DNA of 64,000 nt, from assembly GCF_024166365.1 (NCBI RefSeq), contig NC_064826.1, positions 19,864,001-19,928,000 of the forward strand, written 5' to 3'. Source of the DNA: Elephas maximus indicus. Its lineage: Eukaryota > Chordata > Mammalia > Proboscidea > Elephantidae. This document shows, piece after piece, positions 1-9,858 of this stretch (positions are counted from its first letter, which is position 1; each line of letters opens with the position of its first letter). The position numbers were made by a program, and so were the translations under genes. The notes below the pieces were generated by a model. That model saw only the letters and a program-made list of their open reading frames with translations. It had not been told where the DNA came from and did no database searches.

Positions 1-2330
1 CATTTTACGATTCTAGGACATCTGGATTTTTTGCCCCCAAACAAGTCACAGTTGTGACGACAGCTCCCAGGGCAGGCAGCGGCTCACAAGCTCTGCGGGG
101 AAATCAGAATAGAGCCCTGGAGGGACCAGGTGCCCGATGGACAGCGTCAGCTGAGAGGGGCCACACTCTGGGGAGGCTGCAGGACTGGGGTGTCCCTGAG
201 CCTGGGAGAGGAGGTCCAGCCAGCAGCCTCTTCCAGGTGGGCTTTTGTACTGAGTGCCCAGGAGATTCTGCATGTTTGCTTGCTTTGCTTTGACACTGCA
301 GACCTGTCCATTTAAAGAGGCTAGTGGTGTTTGCCTCCAAAAGTGGAGGCAAAATTTTTCCTTGGAGGAAGAGACACCTGTAGAGAGAAGCATTCTAGTG
401 AGTCTTTAGGAAATGTCAAGTCGGAGCCCAAATCCCAAAAGGAAGCATTTGGAAGAGAGAGGAACCAAGCAGGAATGTACCACAATGCAAATGGGAAAAT
501 GGGGGGCGGGGTGCTTCTTGGTGAGCCTGAGGGAGGAGTTGGGGAGCACTTGGAAGGGCACTCCTCCACCTGGGGGAACAGGCTGACCCCAGCAACATGG
601 GGACAAGCAGGGGACCAAGCAGGAGAAGGCCTATGGGGCTACGCCATGAAGGAACACGAGCCACCAACTCTGGTAGCAATGACATCCACCATCCAGCTTG
701 TTTTAATTTTCTACACTGTATTTCCTTCCTGTATTCCCAAATCTCCAGTAAAATTTTGTGAACTGTTACCCCCTGGTCTTAGCTATGTTTGGGGGATTGA
801 GAGAGGTGGGGTGAGGGGGCCACAGAACTGGGTGAAGCTGGTTAGGAGCAAGCAGCCAACTGCAGACTCTGGGGCAAGTGGCTAGAGAGGGACAAGCCAC
901 ATGGAACAGGTTACCATTCCCAAAGATTGCCAGAAATACTCTGGGAGGAAGCCTGAATGGGCCTGGAGCTGTCCTTCAGGAGACCCTCCAGAAGAACATT
1001 CCTGTCCCCAAGCTCCAGGCATGATCAGCCATGCTGGGGACAGGGCCGAAGGAGCCTGGCAGTGCAGTGCTGCATCCCAGGGCCCACAGCAACTGGGACA
1101 GTTGGCAGAGCCCAAGAACACATCCCAGGAAACCCCAGGATAGTCTTCTTACCAGGAGCACTCCAAGGAGCCCGCCTCAGCACACACCAGGACCGACCAT
1201 TCCCCAGTCGGGAGGCAGCAGTGGCCAGGCTCAGTCCTCGGACATTAACAGAGGGAGAACAGCAGCAGCATGGTGGGATGCCACTGACCAGTCTGCGAAG
1301 CGCTGACTGGCTTGCTGCTCGCTGGACTTTCACAGCCCTTACTATGTGGCTCCCGGACCTACTTGTTTTTCTAAGGGGTTTTTTTTTTTTTTTTTTGTAA
1401 AGCTGTTTTTCTCTCTGGCCCTGTCTGTCTTTGGAGGAGGGTGAAAGGAGTTAATGGCACCTCGCTGTTCTCCCTGGATCCCAGCGGTTTCATCAGCCCG
1501 GGGCCAAAATGTTGAGCACGTGGTCCCTGACCCTTGGCCTCGGCCCTGTGCTCACACCGACGTCTTTCACGTTCCACGATACCCACTGGTTTGTTTTTTT
1601 AAGAAAGCACTAACTGCAACACACTCACTGTGGTTCTTTATAGCTTTCCATATGTATAACTACTTCTCTCTTCGGTTTTTCCAACGTTTTTTTCTTTTAA
1701 ATAAACGCTCATAAATTTTACTGGTGAAAAGGATAAAAAAATATACCTAAAAAAAGCACTTTGTTGGCGGGGGGAAGGGAAACAAACTCAAGCAGAATGC
1801 AAAAAAAAAAAAAAAAAAAACATCAACTGAACTCCTATGGAGCTTTTTATACCTAAGAAAATGGGGGGAAGTTTCCAGTTTTACAAAAAAGAGATTATTC
1901 TGTCATATGCATATTACTTGCATATCTAAGTCTTCAGCTTTATTTATTATTATTATTGTGATAAGTATATAGGCCACAGACCATTTGTCATTTCTACATT
2001 CTTCACTGAGTTTTCATTTGATCAACTTGAATCCCCAGCCATCTCCCTGGGCTTACTAAAGTGACTGACTGGGTACCCCTCAGTTCTGGGGTTGGGGGGC
2101 TTTAGCTTTCTCTCAGCTATTAAGGCCATGTGAGGCCTTGCACAGCTCACATGACCCAGAAACCCTCAGTCTTTTTAACTGGAAAACGAGGCATTGGACT
2201 AGAGGCTTTTAAAGGGCCCTTTCATCTGGAAAGTTCTTTGGCTTCATGATTAAGTCAGTCACTTGATGAACTAGCGTAAAGAAACTGATTCTGAGGCCCC
2301 TTTAGACCCTCCCTCCCCCTCAGAGGAACT
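1..2330. other. Non-coding DNA, no firm feature
   Basis: GC-moderate sequence with no CPA1 exon and no recognisable protein. Open frames up to 184 codons lack any known motif. At about 1430-1720 on the plus strand the sequence looks like a 3' UTR: it has AATAAA at 1699-1704 and a 20-base A run at 1801-1820. It could be a retrocopy tail or an unannotated transcript end, but nothing identifies a parent gene. Confidence 0.4.
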
Positions 2331-2760
2331 GCTGACTGCCTTCCCAGTATCCATTCTCCCCTTCATCCTTACCAACAGAAATTTATCTTTATTGTTGGGT
2401 CAGCAATATGCCAGCTATAAAGCGATTTCATAGCCTCCCTTGCAGCTAGGTGTGGCCATGTGACACAGTTCCAACCAATGAGATGTAGGTTGAAGTCAAT
2501 GGATGGGGCTTCTGGAAAGGCTCTTTAAGTGGGGCCCACTCAGCTGGCTCACAGTATTTGCCCCTTGCCTGTCCTGCCTAGAATTCAGTTATATGACAGA
2601 GGTGGAACAGCCATCTTGTCACTGGAGGTCAAAATGATGCCTGAGTGGCAAAACAGAACAGGCCAGAGGGGTCTGGGTTCCCAACGCATCAAGTCACTGA
2701 GCTATCCCTATACTGGCTGTCGCCCAGCAAGGAAGCCCCTCACTGTGTGTCCTGGCAGAT
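2330..2760 (+). repeat. Possible ancient interspersed repeat
   Basis: A stretch with phrases such as GGCCATGTGACAC and CCAATGAGATGTAGG that recur in a similar repeat at about 20.75-20.88 kb in this window (ATGTGGCTAGTTCTGACCAATGAG). This suggests an old mammalian repeat family that I cannot name with certainty. 2760-3280 shows nothing recognisable. Confidence 0.4.
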
Positions 2761-3279
2761 AATCCGAAGAACTGACACATAGCCCTTTCCAGATTCATAC
2801 GTTCAAGGAAAATTACCGACACGGGCAAGCAGCTGCTCTCCAGTGGCGGCCGGCTAGAGTGTTTTCCACAACCACCTAGCAAGGGACCCAAGCTTATATA
2901 CCACTCCAGTTGGGACCAAGGCTCATTGTTTTTCTTCCACGCCCTTGGGTAGTCAGTGTTCCCAGGGACTTCACATCCTGGCCCAGAAGTTTTCCTTCTT
3001 GTTGCTAAGGCATTCTTTGGCCTTGGCCACTGGCCCAGTCATGACCCTCCCGGCCTTGTACCTTAGCCCGAGTCCAACCTGATTTCATCCCCAGCATGCT
3101 TCAGGAAGACCAAAGCTGATTCCATTAGGGAAGGGATACATATAGCTGAATAGCGTTACCCTACACTGGCCTACCTCAGAATTTCTTGTTACATAACAAA
3201 CACCCCCTACCATAAGGTGAGTTTCTGTTATATCCAGCTACACCTGGTTTTAATTGGTACTGAGGCTGAGAAGGAAGAA

Positions 3280-4010
3280 CATTCCTCCAACAAATATTGA
3301 GTACCTACTGTGTGCCTGATGTCACCAGGAACTGAGTGAGGGCAAACAGCCCAGACTTGGTCCTTGCCCTCCTACAACTCACAAACTAGCCGGGGAAACG
3401 AACAGCAACAAGTAGCCAGTTAATTATAAATTATCACTGCTATGAAGGAAATAAGGAAGGAGAATCCAGGAGAAGATCTACTTTCAGCGGGTGGTCCTAG
3501 AAGGACTTAGCGTTGCTGTTAGGTGCTGTGAAGTCAATTCTAACTCATGGCAGCCCCATGTGTGCAAAGTAGAACTGCCCCATAGGGTTTTCAAGTCTGT
3601 GACCTTTCAGAAGCAGATTGCCAGGCCCGTCTTCCGAGGCGCTTCTGGGTGGGTTTGAACCACCAACTTTTCAGCTAGTAGTTCAGCACTTAACCCAGGG
3701 ACTCCTCCTAGAAGGACTACAGAGAAAATTAAAGGAGTGGGCCATTTGAAGGATGAGTGGGAGGAAGAAATGTTGCTGACAGGAGGAACAACTAGAAGGC
3801 CTCTAGGTGAGAAGGAGATGTAGTGTTCAAGAAACTGAGAGGAAGCTGGTGAGGCTGGAGCTGGTGAACAAGGGGGGTTGAATTATAAAACAAATTGGAG
3901 AGGTAGGCAAAGAAGGTCTTAGGTGGGTTGGGAGGTGCCTTAGGTGGGATTTTATTTTGAGTACAAGGGGAAGTCATTGAAGAATTTTAAGAAGAATGTT
4001 ACCTTTTAGG
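3280..4010 (-). repeat. L2-type LINE remnant, split by a SINE
   Basis: Antisense L2-like 3' sequence: CAACAAATATTGAGTACCTACTG, then text typical of the class (GGGAAGTCATTGAAGAATTTTAAG near 3970). An AfroSINE at 3508-3705 interrupts it. Similar L2 ends occur at 33.97 and 43.14 kb. Confidence 0.55.
3508..3705 (-). mobile_element. AfroSINE with 13-bp target-site duplication
   Basis: The tRNA-like head is at the high-coordinate end and the RTE-like tail at the low end. TCCTAGAAGGACT is repeated perfectly at 3495-3507 and 3706-3718, defining the insertion exactly, inside an L2 remnant. Confidence 0.9.
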
Positions 4011-4288
4011 AAGACCCCATCTAGGTCCTAAAAGCTTGCAAGCAGCCATCCAAAGTGCAACACTTGGGCTCTATTAACCTAAAGCAACAGAAGAAGGAGA
4101 ATCAGGAATAGAAAGAGGAAATGGGATGCATGGCTAATTCCCTCTAGGAAAAGCTGCCTCCTTTGCCACGAGACCAGAAGAACTGGATGATGCCTGGCTA
4201 CTATTACCGAACATTTTGATCACAGATTCTATAGAAGACTCCTGATCAAAAGGAGGGAAACGTAGAACAGAATTTCAAATCCTCATGG

Positions 4289-4808
4289 TGTCTTAGGCTG
4301 GGTTCTCTAGAGGAAAAAAACCAGTGAAGCATGTATATAAATACATAGAGATTTATTTCAAGGCAATGGCGCATGCAGCTGTGGAGGCTGGCAAGTCCCA
4401 AATCCATGGGTCAAGTGGCAAGCTGAAGGCTTCTCCTGACTCATGTGGTTGCGGAGGCTGACAAACCCAAAATCTGCAGGTCAAGCAGCAGGCTGCTCAC
4501 TCATGTGATTGCAGGAGCTGGTGAATCCAAAATCTACAGGTCGGGCAGCAGGCTGAAGGCTTCTCAAGTCACAAAAACCAGAAGTCAGAGGATGATGAGA
4601 TAGATGAATACAAGATTAGAAAGATGGAGAGAGTTTTGCCAGAACATCCACACATATACTGGATGCAGGCCACACGCCCAAGGAGACTGTCCTTCCAACT
4701 GGTTGGCTGCTCACATCAGATGACAAAATGGAGGATGATTACATAATGTCTGCCAAACTACTGAGAATAATGGCCTAGCCAAGTTGACACATAACTTTAA
4801 CCATCACA
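4289..4808 (-). mobile_element. Solo LTR, 5-bp target-site duplication
   Basis: The 520-base element starts TG and ends CA on either strand, and is flanked by CATGG at 4284-4288 and 4809-4813. The host L1 text rejoins across it. A 5-bp duplication fits an ERVL/MaLR-type LTR. The related start TGTGATGGTTAAAG is also seen at 54.87 kb. No internal retroviral gene is present. Confidence 0.7.
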
Positions 4809-4909
4809 CATGGAATCCAGATTTTCTGGAGCCACTAAGTCTGGATGAACTCCTGAAATTATTGCCCTGAGATAGTCTTTAAACCTTAAACCAAAAACAA
4901 CCCCTGGAG

Positions 4910-5781
4910 AGGTCAGCACAACTGGACTAAACCAAAAGCAAAGAAGTTTCCTGAATAAACTGAGTGCTTCAAAGGCCAGTGTAGCAGGGACAGGGGTTTG
5001 GGGACCATGACTTCAGGAGACATCTAAGTCAATTGGCATAATAAAATCTATTGAGAAAACATTCTGCATCCCACTTTGAAGACTGGTGTCTGGGGTCTTA
5101 AACACTAGCAAGCAGACATCTAAGATGCATCAATTGGTCTCAGCCCACCTGGATCAAAGGAGAATGAAGAACAGCAAGGACACAAGGTAATTACGAGCCC
5201 AAGAGACAGAAAGGGCCACATGAACCAGAGACTACATCATCCTGAGACCAGAAGAACTAGATGGTGCCCGGCTCCAACCGATGACTGCCCTGACAGGGAC
5301 CACAACAGAGAACCCCTGAGGGAGCAGGAGAACAGTGGGATGCAGATCCCAAATTCTCATAAAAAGACCAGACTGAATGGTCTGACTGAGACTGGAAGGA
5401 CCCTGGTGGTCATGGCCCCCAGACCTTTTGTTGGTCCAGGACAGGAACCATTCCTGAAGCCAACTCTTCAGACATGGATTGGGCTGGACAATGGGTTGGA
5501 GAGGGATGCTGGTGAGGAGTGAGCTTCTTGCATCAGGTGGACCCTTGAGACTATGTTGGCATCTCCTGCCTGGAGGGGAGATGAGAGGGTGGAGGGAGTT
5601 AGAAGCTGGCGAAATGGACATGAAAAGAGAGAATGGAGGGAGAGAGCGGGCTGTCTCATTAGGGGGAGAGTAATTGGGAGTATGTAGCAAGGTGCATATA
5701 AGTTTTTATGTGAGAGACTGACTTGATTTGTAAACTTTCACTTAAAGCACAATAAAAATTATTTATATATATATAAAAAAA
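4910..5781 (+). mobile_element. 5'-truncated young L1 (3' UTR only)
   Basis: Closely matches the 3' UTR of the full-length L1 (13828-14660), including GACCAGAAGAACTAG and the terminal ACTTTCACTTAAAGCACAAT. It ends in an A-rich tail. CCTGGAG flanks it (4903-4909 and 5784-5790). Confidence 0.85.
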
Positions 5782-6224
5782 AACCTGGAGCCTTTTTTAA
5801 CTGTGTAGAAAAAGTTTAGTTTAAATAGTAAAGGAGGTCCGCCATGAGCATTGTGCTCTTTTAAGAACTATCTATATGATATCAAACTGACAATAGCAGC
5901 TTGAAGATTATATAGGAAACATGGGGCAGGGAGTTTCTGTTAATGGGGGAGGAATAACTCAGAAAAGGAGGGTGAGAATGGCTGCACAACTTGAAGAATA
6001 TAATCAATGTCACTCACTTGTACATGCAGAAATTACGGAATTGGTGTATGTTTTGCTGTCTATTAAAAAAAAAAAAAAAAGACCTCGTTGGAAAGCAGTT
6101 CCATCTCTGCCTTTGTGGGCCTGCCTGTTGGCTGTATATAGATCTTGCCAACTTCGCTGTGAGAACAAATTCCTCCTCCTGGTCCAAGGGACTTCGGTGA
6201 TGGGTTCCAGTTCTGGAGGAAGAT

Positions 6225-6410
6225 GGCAGAAATACCAGTCCAGCTCTGTCCCTCAGTAGCTGGGTGCTCTTTAGTTGCCATTCTCTCTGAGCTTGAGCTT
6301 CCTCGTCTGGAAATAAGGATAGTCTATGGTACCTACCTCTGAGCTGGGAAGAGGTAGTGTGTTGACTTATGTGCGCTTGGAGCCGTGTCTGGCACATAGC
6401 AAGTGCCATA
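6225..6410 (+). repeat. MIR-like SINE remnant
   Basis: Has the typical MIR order: leading GCTGGGTGCTC..., CTTCCTCGTCTGGAAATAAGG, then TGTCTGGCACATAGCAAGTG. Diverged. Confidence 0.55.
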
Positions 6411-6471
6411 AAAGTTTTTTTTTATTTTTGCTGTTACCGAAAAGCTTATCAGAGTCCAAATACTGCTGCCT

Positions 6472-6965
6472 CTAGGCCAGTGCGTCTCAAACTTGGCATC
6501 AGAATCACCCAGTCCTACCCCTGGAGATCCCGATTCAGTAGATCCGTCTGGAATGGCCTGAGAATTTGCATTTCAAACCAGCTCCCAGGTGGTGCTAACC
6601 CCTGAGGTCTGCAGACCAAGCAGCTTCAGGCAAGGGCTGGCACAGCCCCTCGGAAATATTTTGGACAATGATGGCTGGCCTCTCACTGTGGCAGCCACCT
6701 CTAGCTTAATGAGCAGTGGCAGAGGGAAGGAAATGAAAGCCCCAGTGTTCCCTGGAAAATTCCAAGTATTCATTCTTGTAGGCAGAAGAGTAAGGCTCAG
6801 TGGATCTCAACCTTTAGGATGCCCAGAGCTCCTTGAGCAGATGGTAAAAATGCAGATTTTGGGGGTCCACTCCCACAGATTGTGCTTCCATCTGGGGATG
6901 GGACTCAAGTACCTTCATGTTATCAACTCCGCACATGATTCTGCTGCAGGTGGTTCATGGGCCAC
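6472..6965. repeat. Two MER5-type hAT DNA transposon remnants
   Basis: About 6472-6610 (TCTCAAACTTGGCATCAGAATCACC ... AATTTGCATTTC) and 6790-6965 (ATCTCAACCTTTAGGATG...) read like non-autonomous hAT-Charlie elements. The first is clear, the second weaker. A similar copy is at 25.75 kb. Confidence 0.5.
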
Positions 6966-7004
6966 CCTTGGACAAATGGGGACATAGAGGTTTTAGAGTT
7001 AGAT

Positions 7005-7170
7005 AAACTTAAGTTCATATCTCCCTGAACAATCTTCTCTCTGTGTGGCCTTGAAAACCTCTCCAAATCTTGCTTCCTTATCTGAAAAATGAGCTGCTTA
7101 ACACCAGTAATACCCTCCCCATGAGGAAGAAATAACAATATTTGTGTAGAGACCATAAAAATTACCATCA
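7005..7170 (+). repeat. MIR-like SINE remnant
   Basis: GTGTGGCCTTGAAAACCTCTCC followed by CTTCCTTATCTGAAAAATGAG is the usual MIR core. The 3' end is interrupted by the next L1 insertion. Confidence 0.5.
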
Positions 7171-7175
7171 CTGAT

Positions 7176-7790
7176 CAAAGGAGAATGAAGAATACCCAGG
7201 TCACACGATAACTATGAGCCCAAGAGACAGAAAGGGCCACATGAACCAGAGACTTACATCATCCTGAGACCAGAAGAACTAGATGGTGCCTGGCCACAAC
7301 AGATGACTGCCCTGACAGGGAGCACAACAGAGAACCCCTAAGGGAGCAGGAGATCAGTGGGATGCAGACCCCAAATTCTCATAAAAAGACCAGACTTAAT
7401 GGTCTGACTGAGACTGGAAGAATCCCGGCGGTCATGGTCCCCAAACCTTCTGTTGGCCCAGGACAGGAACCATTCCCAAAGACTACTCATCAGACGTGGA
7501 AGGGACTGGACAATGGGTTGGAGAGAGATGCTGATGAAGAGTGAGCTACTTGTATCAGGTGGACACTTGAGACTGTGTTGGCATCTCCTGTCTGGAGGGG
7601 AGATGGGAGGGTAGAGAGGGTTAGAAACTGGCAAAACCGTCATGAAAGGAGAGACTGGAAGGAGGGAGCGGGCTGACTCATTAGGGGGAGAGTAAGTGGG
7701 AGTATGGAATAAGGTGTATATAAGCTTATATGTGACAGACTGACTTGATTTGTAAACTTTCACTTAAAGCACAATAAAAATTATTTAAAA
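7176..7790 (+). mobile_element. 5'-truncated young L1 3' end, 18-bp TSD
   Basis: Only 3' UTR sequence, very similar to 14050-14660. AAAATTACCATCACTGAT flanks it at about 7158-7175 and 7791-7808. This duplication is perfect, so the insertion is recent. Confidence 0.9.
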
Positions 7791-7968
7791 AAAATTACCA
7801 TCACTGATGCCAGTGTGCAAAGGTATAACTCTCTTTGTTTATCTATTTTTTTTTTTTTTTTTAACTTCGCCCATGACCTCTTATTTCTGCTAATAGCAGA
7901 AAATGTTAGTTTGGAAATTCTATTGCTGAGACCACATCAGTTAAAAAAAAAAAAGGGGGGGGCGGAGC

Positions 7969-7979
7969 CAAGATGGCGG
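7969..7979 (+). promoter_or_regulatory. YY1-like site at L1 5' end
   Basis: CAAGATGGCGG lies about 15 bases from the L1 5' end, as in human L1, where YY1 binding at this place positions transcription initiation. The motif is read directly; function is inferred. Confidence 0.65.
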
Positions 7980-8378
7980 ACTAGGCAGACGCTACCTGGG
8001 ATCCCTCTTACAACAAAGACACGGAAAAACAAGTGAATCAATCACATACATAACAATCTACGAACCCTGAACAACAAACACAGATTTAGAGACGGAGAAC
8101 GAACTAATACGGGGAAGCAGCGATTGTTTCCAGAGCCTGGAGCCAGCGTACCAGTCAGGTACGGCACAAGCACAGAGACCTGCTCCACCCCCCTGAACTA
8201 ACCCCGGGAGGGGGACCAGCCGGTTCCACGGGCGGCGTGGGACTCAGCCGGTAGGAGAAGTCCCCGGGAGGCAGTGACTGGTCTTGGAGCAGAAAGAGCA
8301 GCATCCGAGCCGGGGAACCGTCCCACAGGGATTTGGACTGGACGCAGCAGATTTTCTGGAAAAACTAGTTTCCCAGTG

Positions 8379-9395
8379 ATGGCTCGGAGACAACAATCCA
8401 TATCAAACCACTTAAAGAAGCAGACCGTGACAGCTTCTCCAACCCCCCAAACAAAAGAATCAAAACCTTTCCCAAATGAAGATACAATCTTGGAATTATC
8501 AGATACAGAATATAAAAAACTAATTTACAGAATGCTTAATGATATCACAAATGAAATTAGGATAACTGCAGAAAAAGCCAAGGAACACACTGATAAAACT
8601 GTTGAAGAGCTTAAAAAGATTATTCAAGGACATACTGGAAAAATTAATAAGTTGCAAGAATCCATAGAGAGACAACATGTAGAAATCCAAAAGATTAACA
8701 ATAAAATAACAGAATTAGACAACGCACTAGGAAGTCAGAGGAGCAGACTCGAGCAATTAGAATGCAGACTGGGACATCTGGAGGACCAGGGAATCAACAC
8801 CAACATAGCTGAAAAAAAATCAGATAAAAGAATTTAAAAAAATGAAGAAACCCTAAGAATTATGTGGAACTCTATCAAGAAGGATAACCTGCGGGTGATT
8901 GGAGTCCCAGAACAGGGAGGGGGGACAGAAAACACAGAGAAAATAGTTGAAGAACTCCTGACAGAAAACTTCCCTGACATCATGAAAGACGAAAGGATAG
9001 CTATCCAAGATGCTCATCGAACCCCATTTAAGATTGATACAAAAAGAAAAACACCAAGACATATTATCATCAAACTCACCAAAACCAAAGATAAACAGAA
9101 AATTTTAAAAGCAGACAGGGAGAAAAGAAAGGTTTCCTTCAAGGGAGAATCAATAAGAATATGTTCTGACTACTCAGCAGAAACCATGCAGGCAAGAAGG
9201 GAATGGGACGACATATACAGAACACTGAAGGAGAAAAACTGCCAGCCAAGGATCATATATCCAGCAAAACTCTCTCTGAAATATGAAGGCGAAATTAAGA
9301 TATTTACAGACAAACACAAGTTTAGAGAATTTGCAAAAACCAAACCAAAGCTACAAGAAATACTAAAGGATATTGTTTGGTCAGAGAACCAATAA
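8379..9395 (+). pseudogene. L1 ORF1, one premature stop
   Basis: The frame is 338 codons plus stop, the usual L1 ORF1p length. This is the RNA-binding chaperone of the L1 particle. It starts MARRQQSISNHL; the first half is heptad-rich (coiled coil, about residues 40-140), followed by RRM and C-terminal domain sequence such as NLRVIGVPE and DAHRTPFK. A TAA at 8835-8837 interrupts it after about 152 codons, in frame with both halves, so one base change rather than a frameshift. A restart Met exists at 8862. Confidence 0.88.
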
Positions 9396-9579
9396 TATCA
9401 GATATCAGCACAACACAAGGTCACAAAACAGAACATCCTGATATCAACTCAAATAGGGAAATCACAAAAACAAACAAATTAAGATTAATTAAAAAAAAAA
9501 ATACACATAACAGGGAATCATGGAAGTCAATAGGTAAAAGATCACAATAATCAAAAAGAGGGACTAAATACAGGAGGCA

Positions 9580-9858
9580 TTGAACTGCCATATGGAGAGT
9601 GATACAAGGCGATATAGAACAATACAAGTTAGGTTTTTACTTAGAAAAATAGGGGTAAATAATAAGGTAACCACAAAAAGGTATAACAACTCTATAACTC
9701 AAGATAAAAACCAAGAAAAACGTAACGACTCAACTAACATAAAGTCAAGCACTATGAAAATGAGGATCTCACAATTTACTAAGAAAAACGCCTCAGCACA
9801 AAAAAGTATGTGGAAAAATGAAATTGTCAACAACACACATAAAAAGGCATCAAAATGA
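9580..9858 (+). other. Small ORF in the L1 spacer, overlapping ORF2 start
   Basis: A 92-codon open frame (start MNCHMESDTRRY) in the 459-base ORF1-ORF2 spacer. Its stop overlaps the ORF2 initiator as ATGA (9855-9858). It is lysine-rich and has no domain that I recognise. It may be chance in A-rich sequence, or could matter for re-initiation at ORF2. Confidence 0.35.

Larger units (their letters stand above)
4015..6080 (+). repeat. Older L1 3' end, split by an LTR and a younger L1
   Basis: Pieces at about 4015-4288, 4814-4909 and 5782-6080 read as a continuous older L1 3' UTR once the two inserts are removed. The last piece (GAATAACTCAGAAAAGGAG... to the A run at 6064) recurs at 31.98-32.13, 17.66-17.78 and 61.08-61.19 kb. 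Confidence 0.6.

Noticed and set aside
331..885. 184-codon open frame on the plus strand
   Set aside because: No recognisable domain, low-complexity composition, and no splice or promoter context. Probably chance in GC-rich DNA.
1..8000. Exons of CPA1, which follows CPA5 in other mammals
   Set aside because: Searched the minus strand for CPA motifs (HSREW-, NRNW-, FELRDTG-like). None found; CPA1 must lie left of the window.
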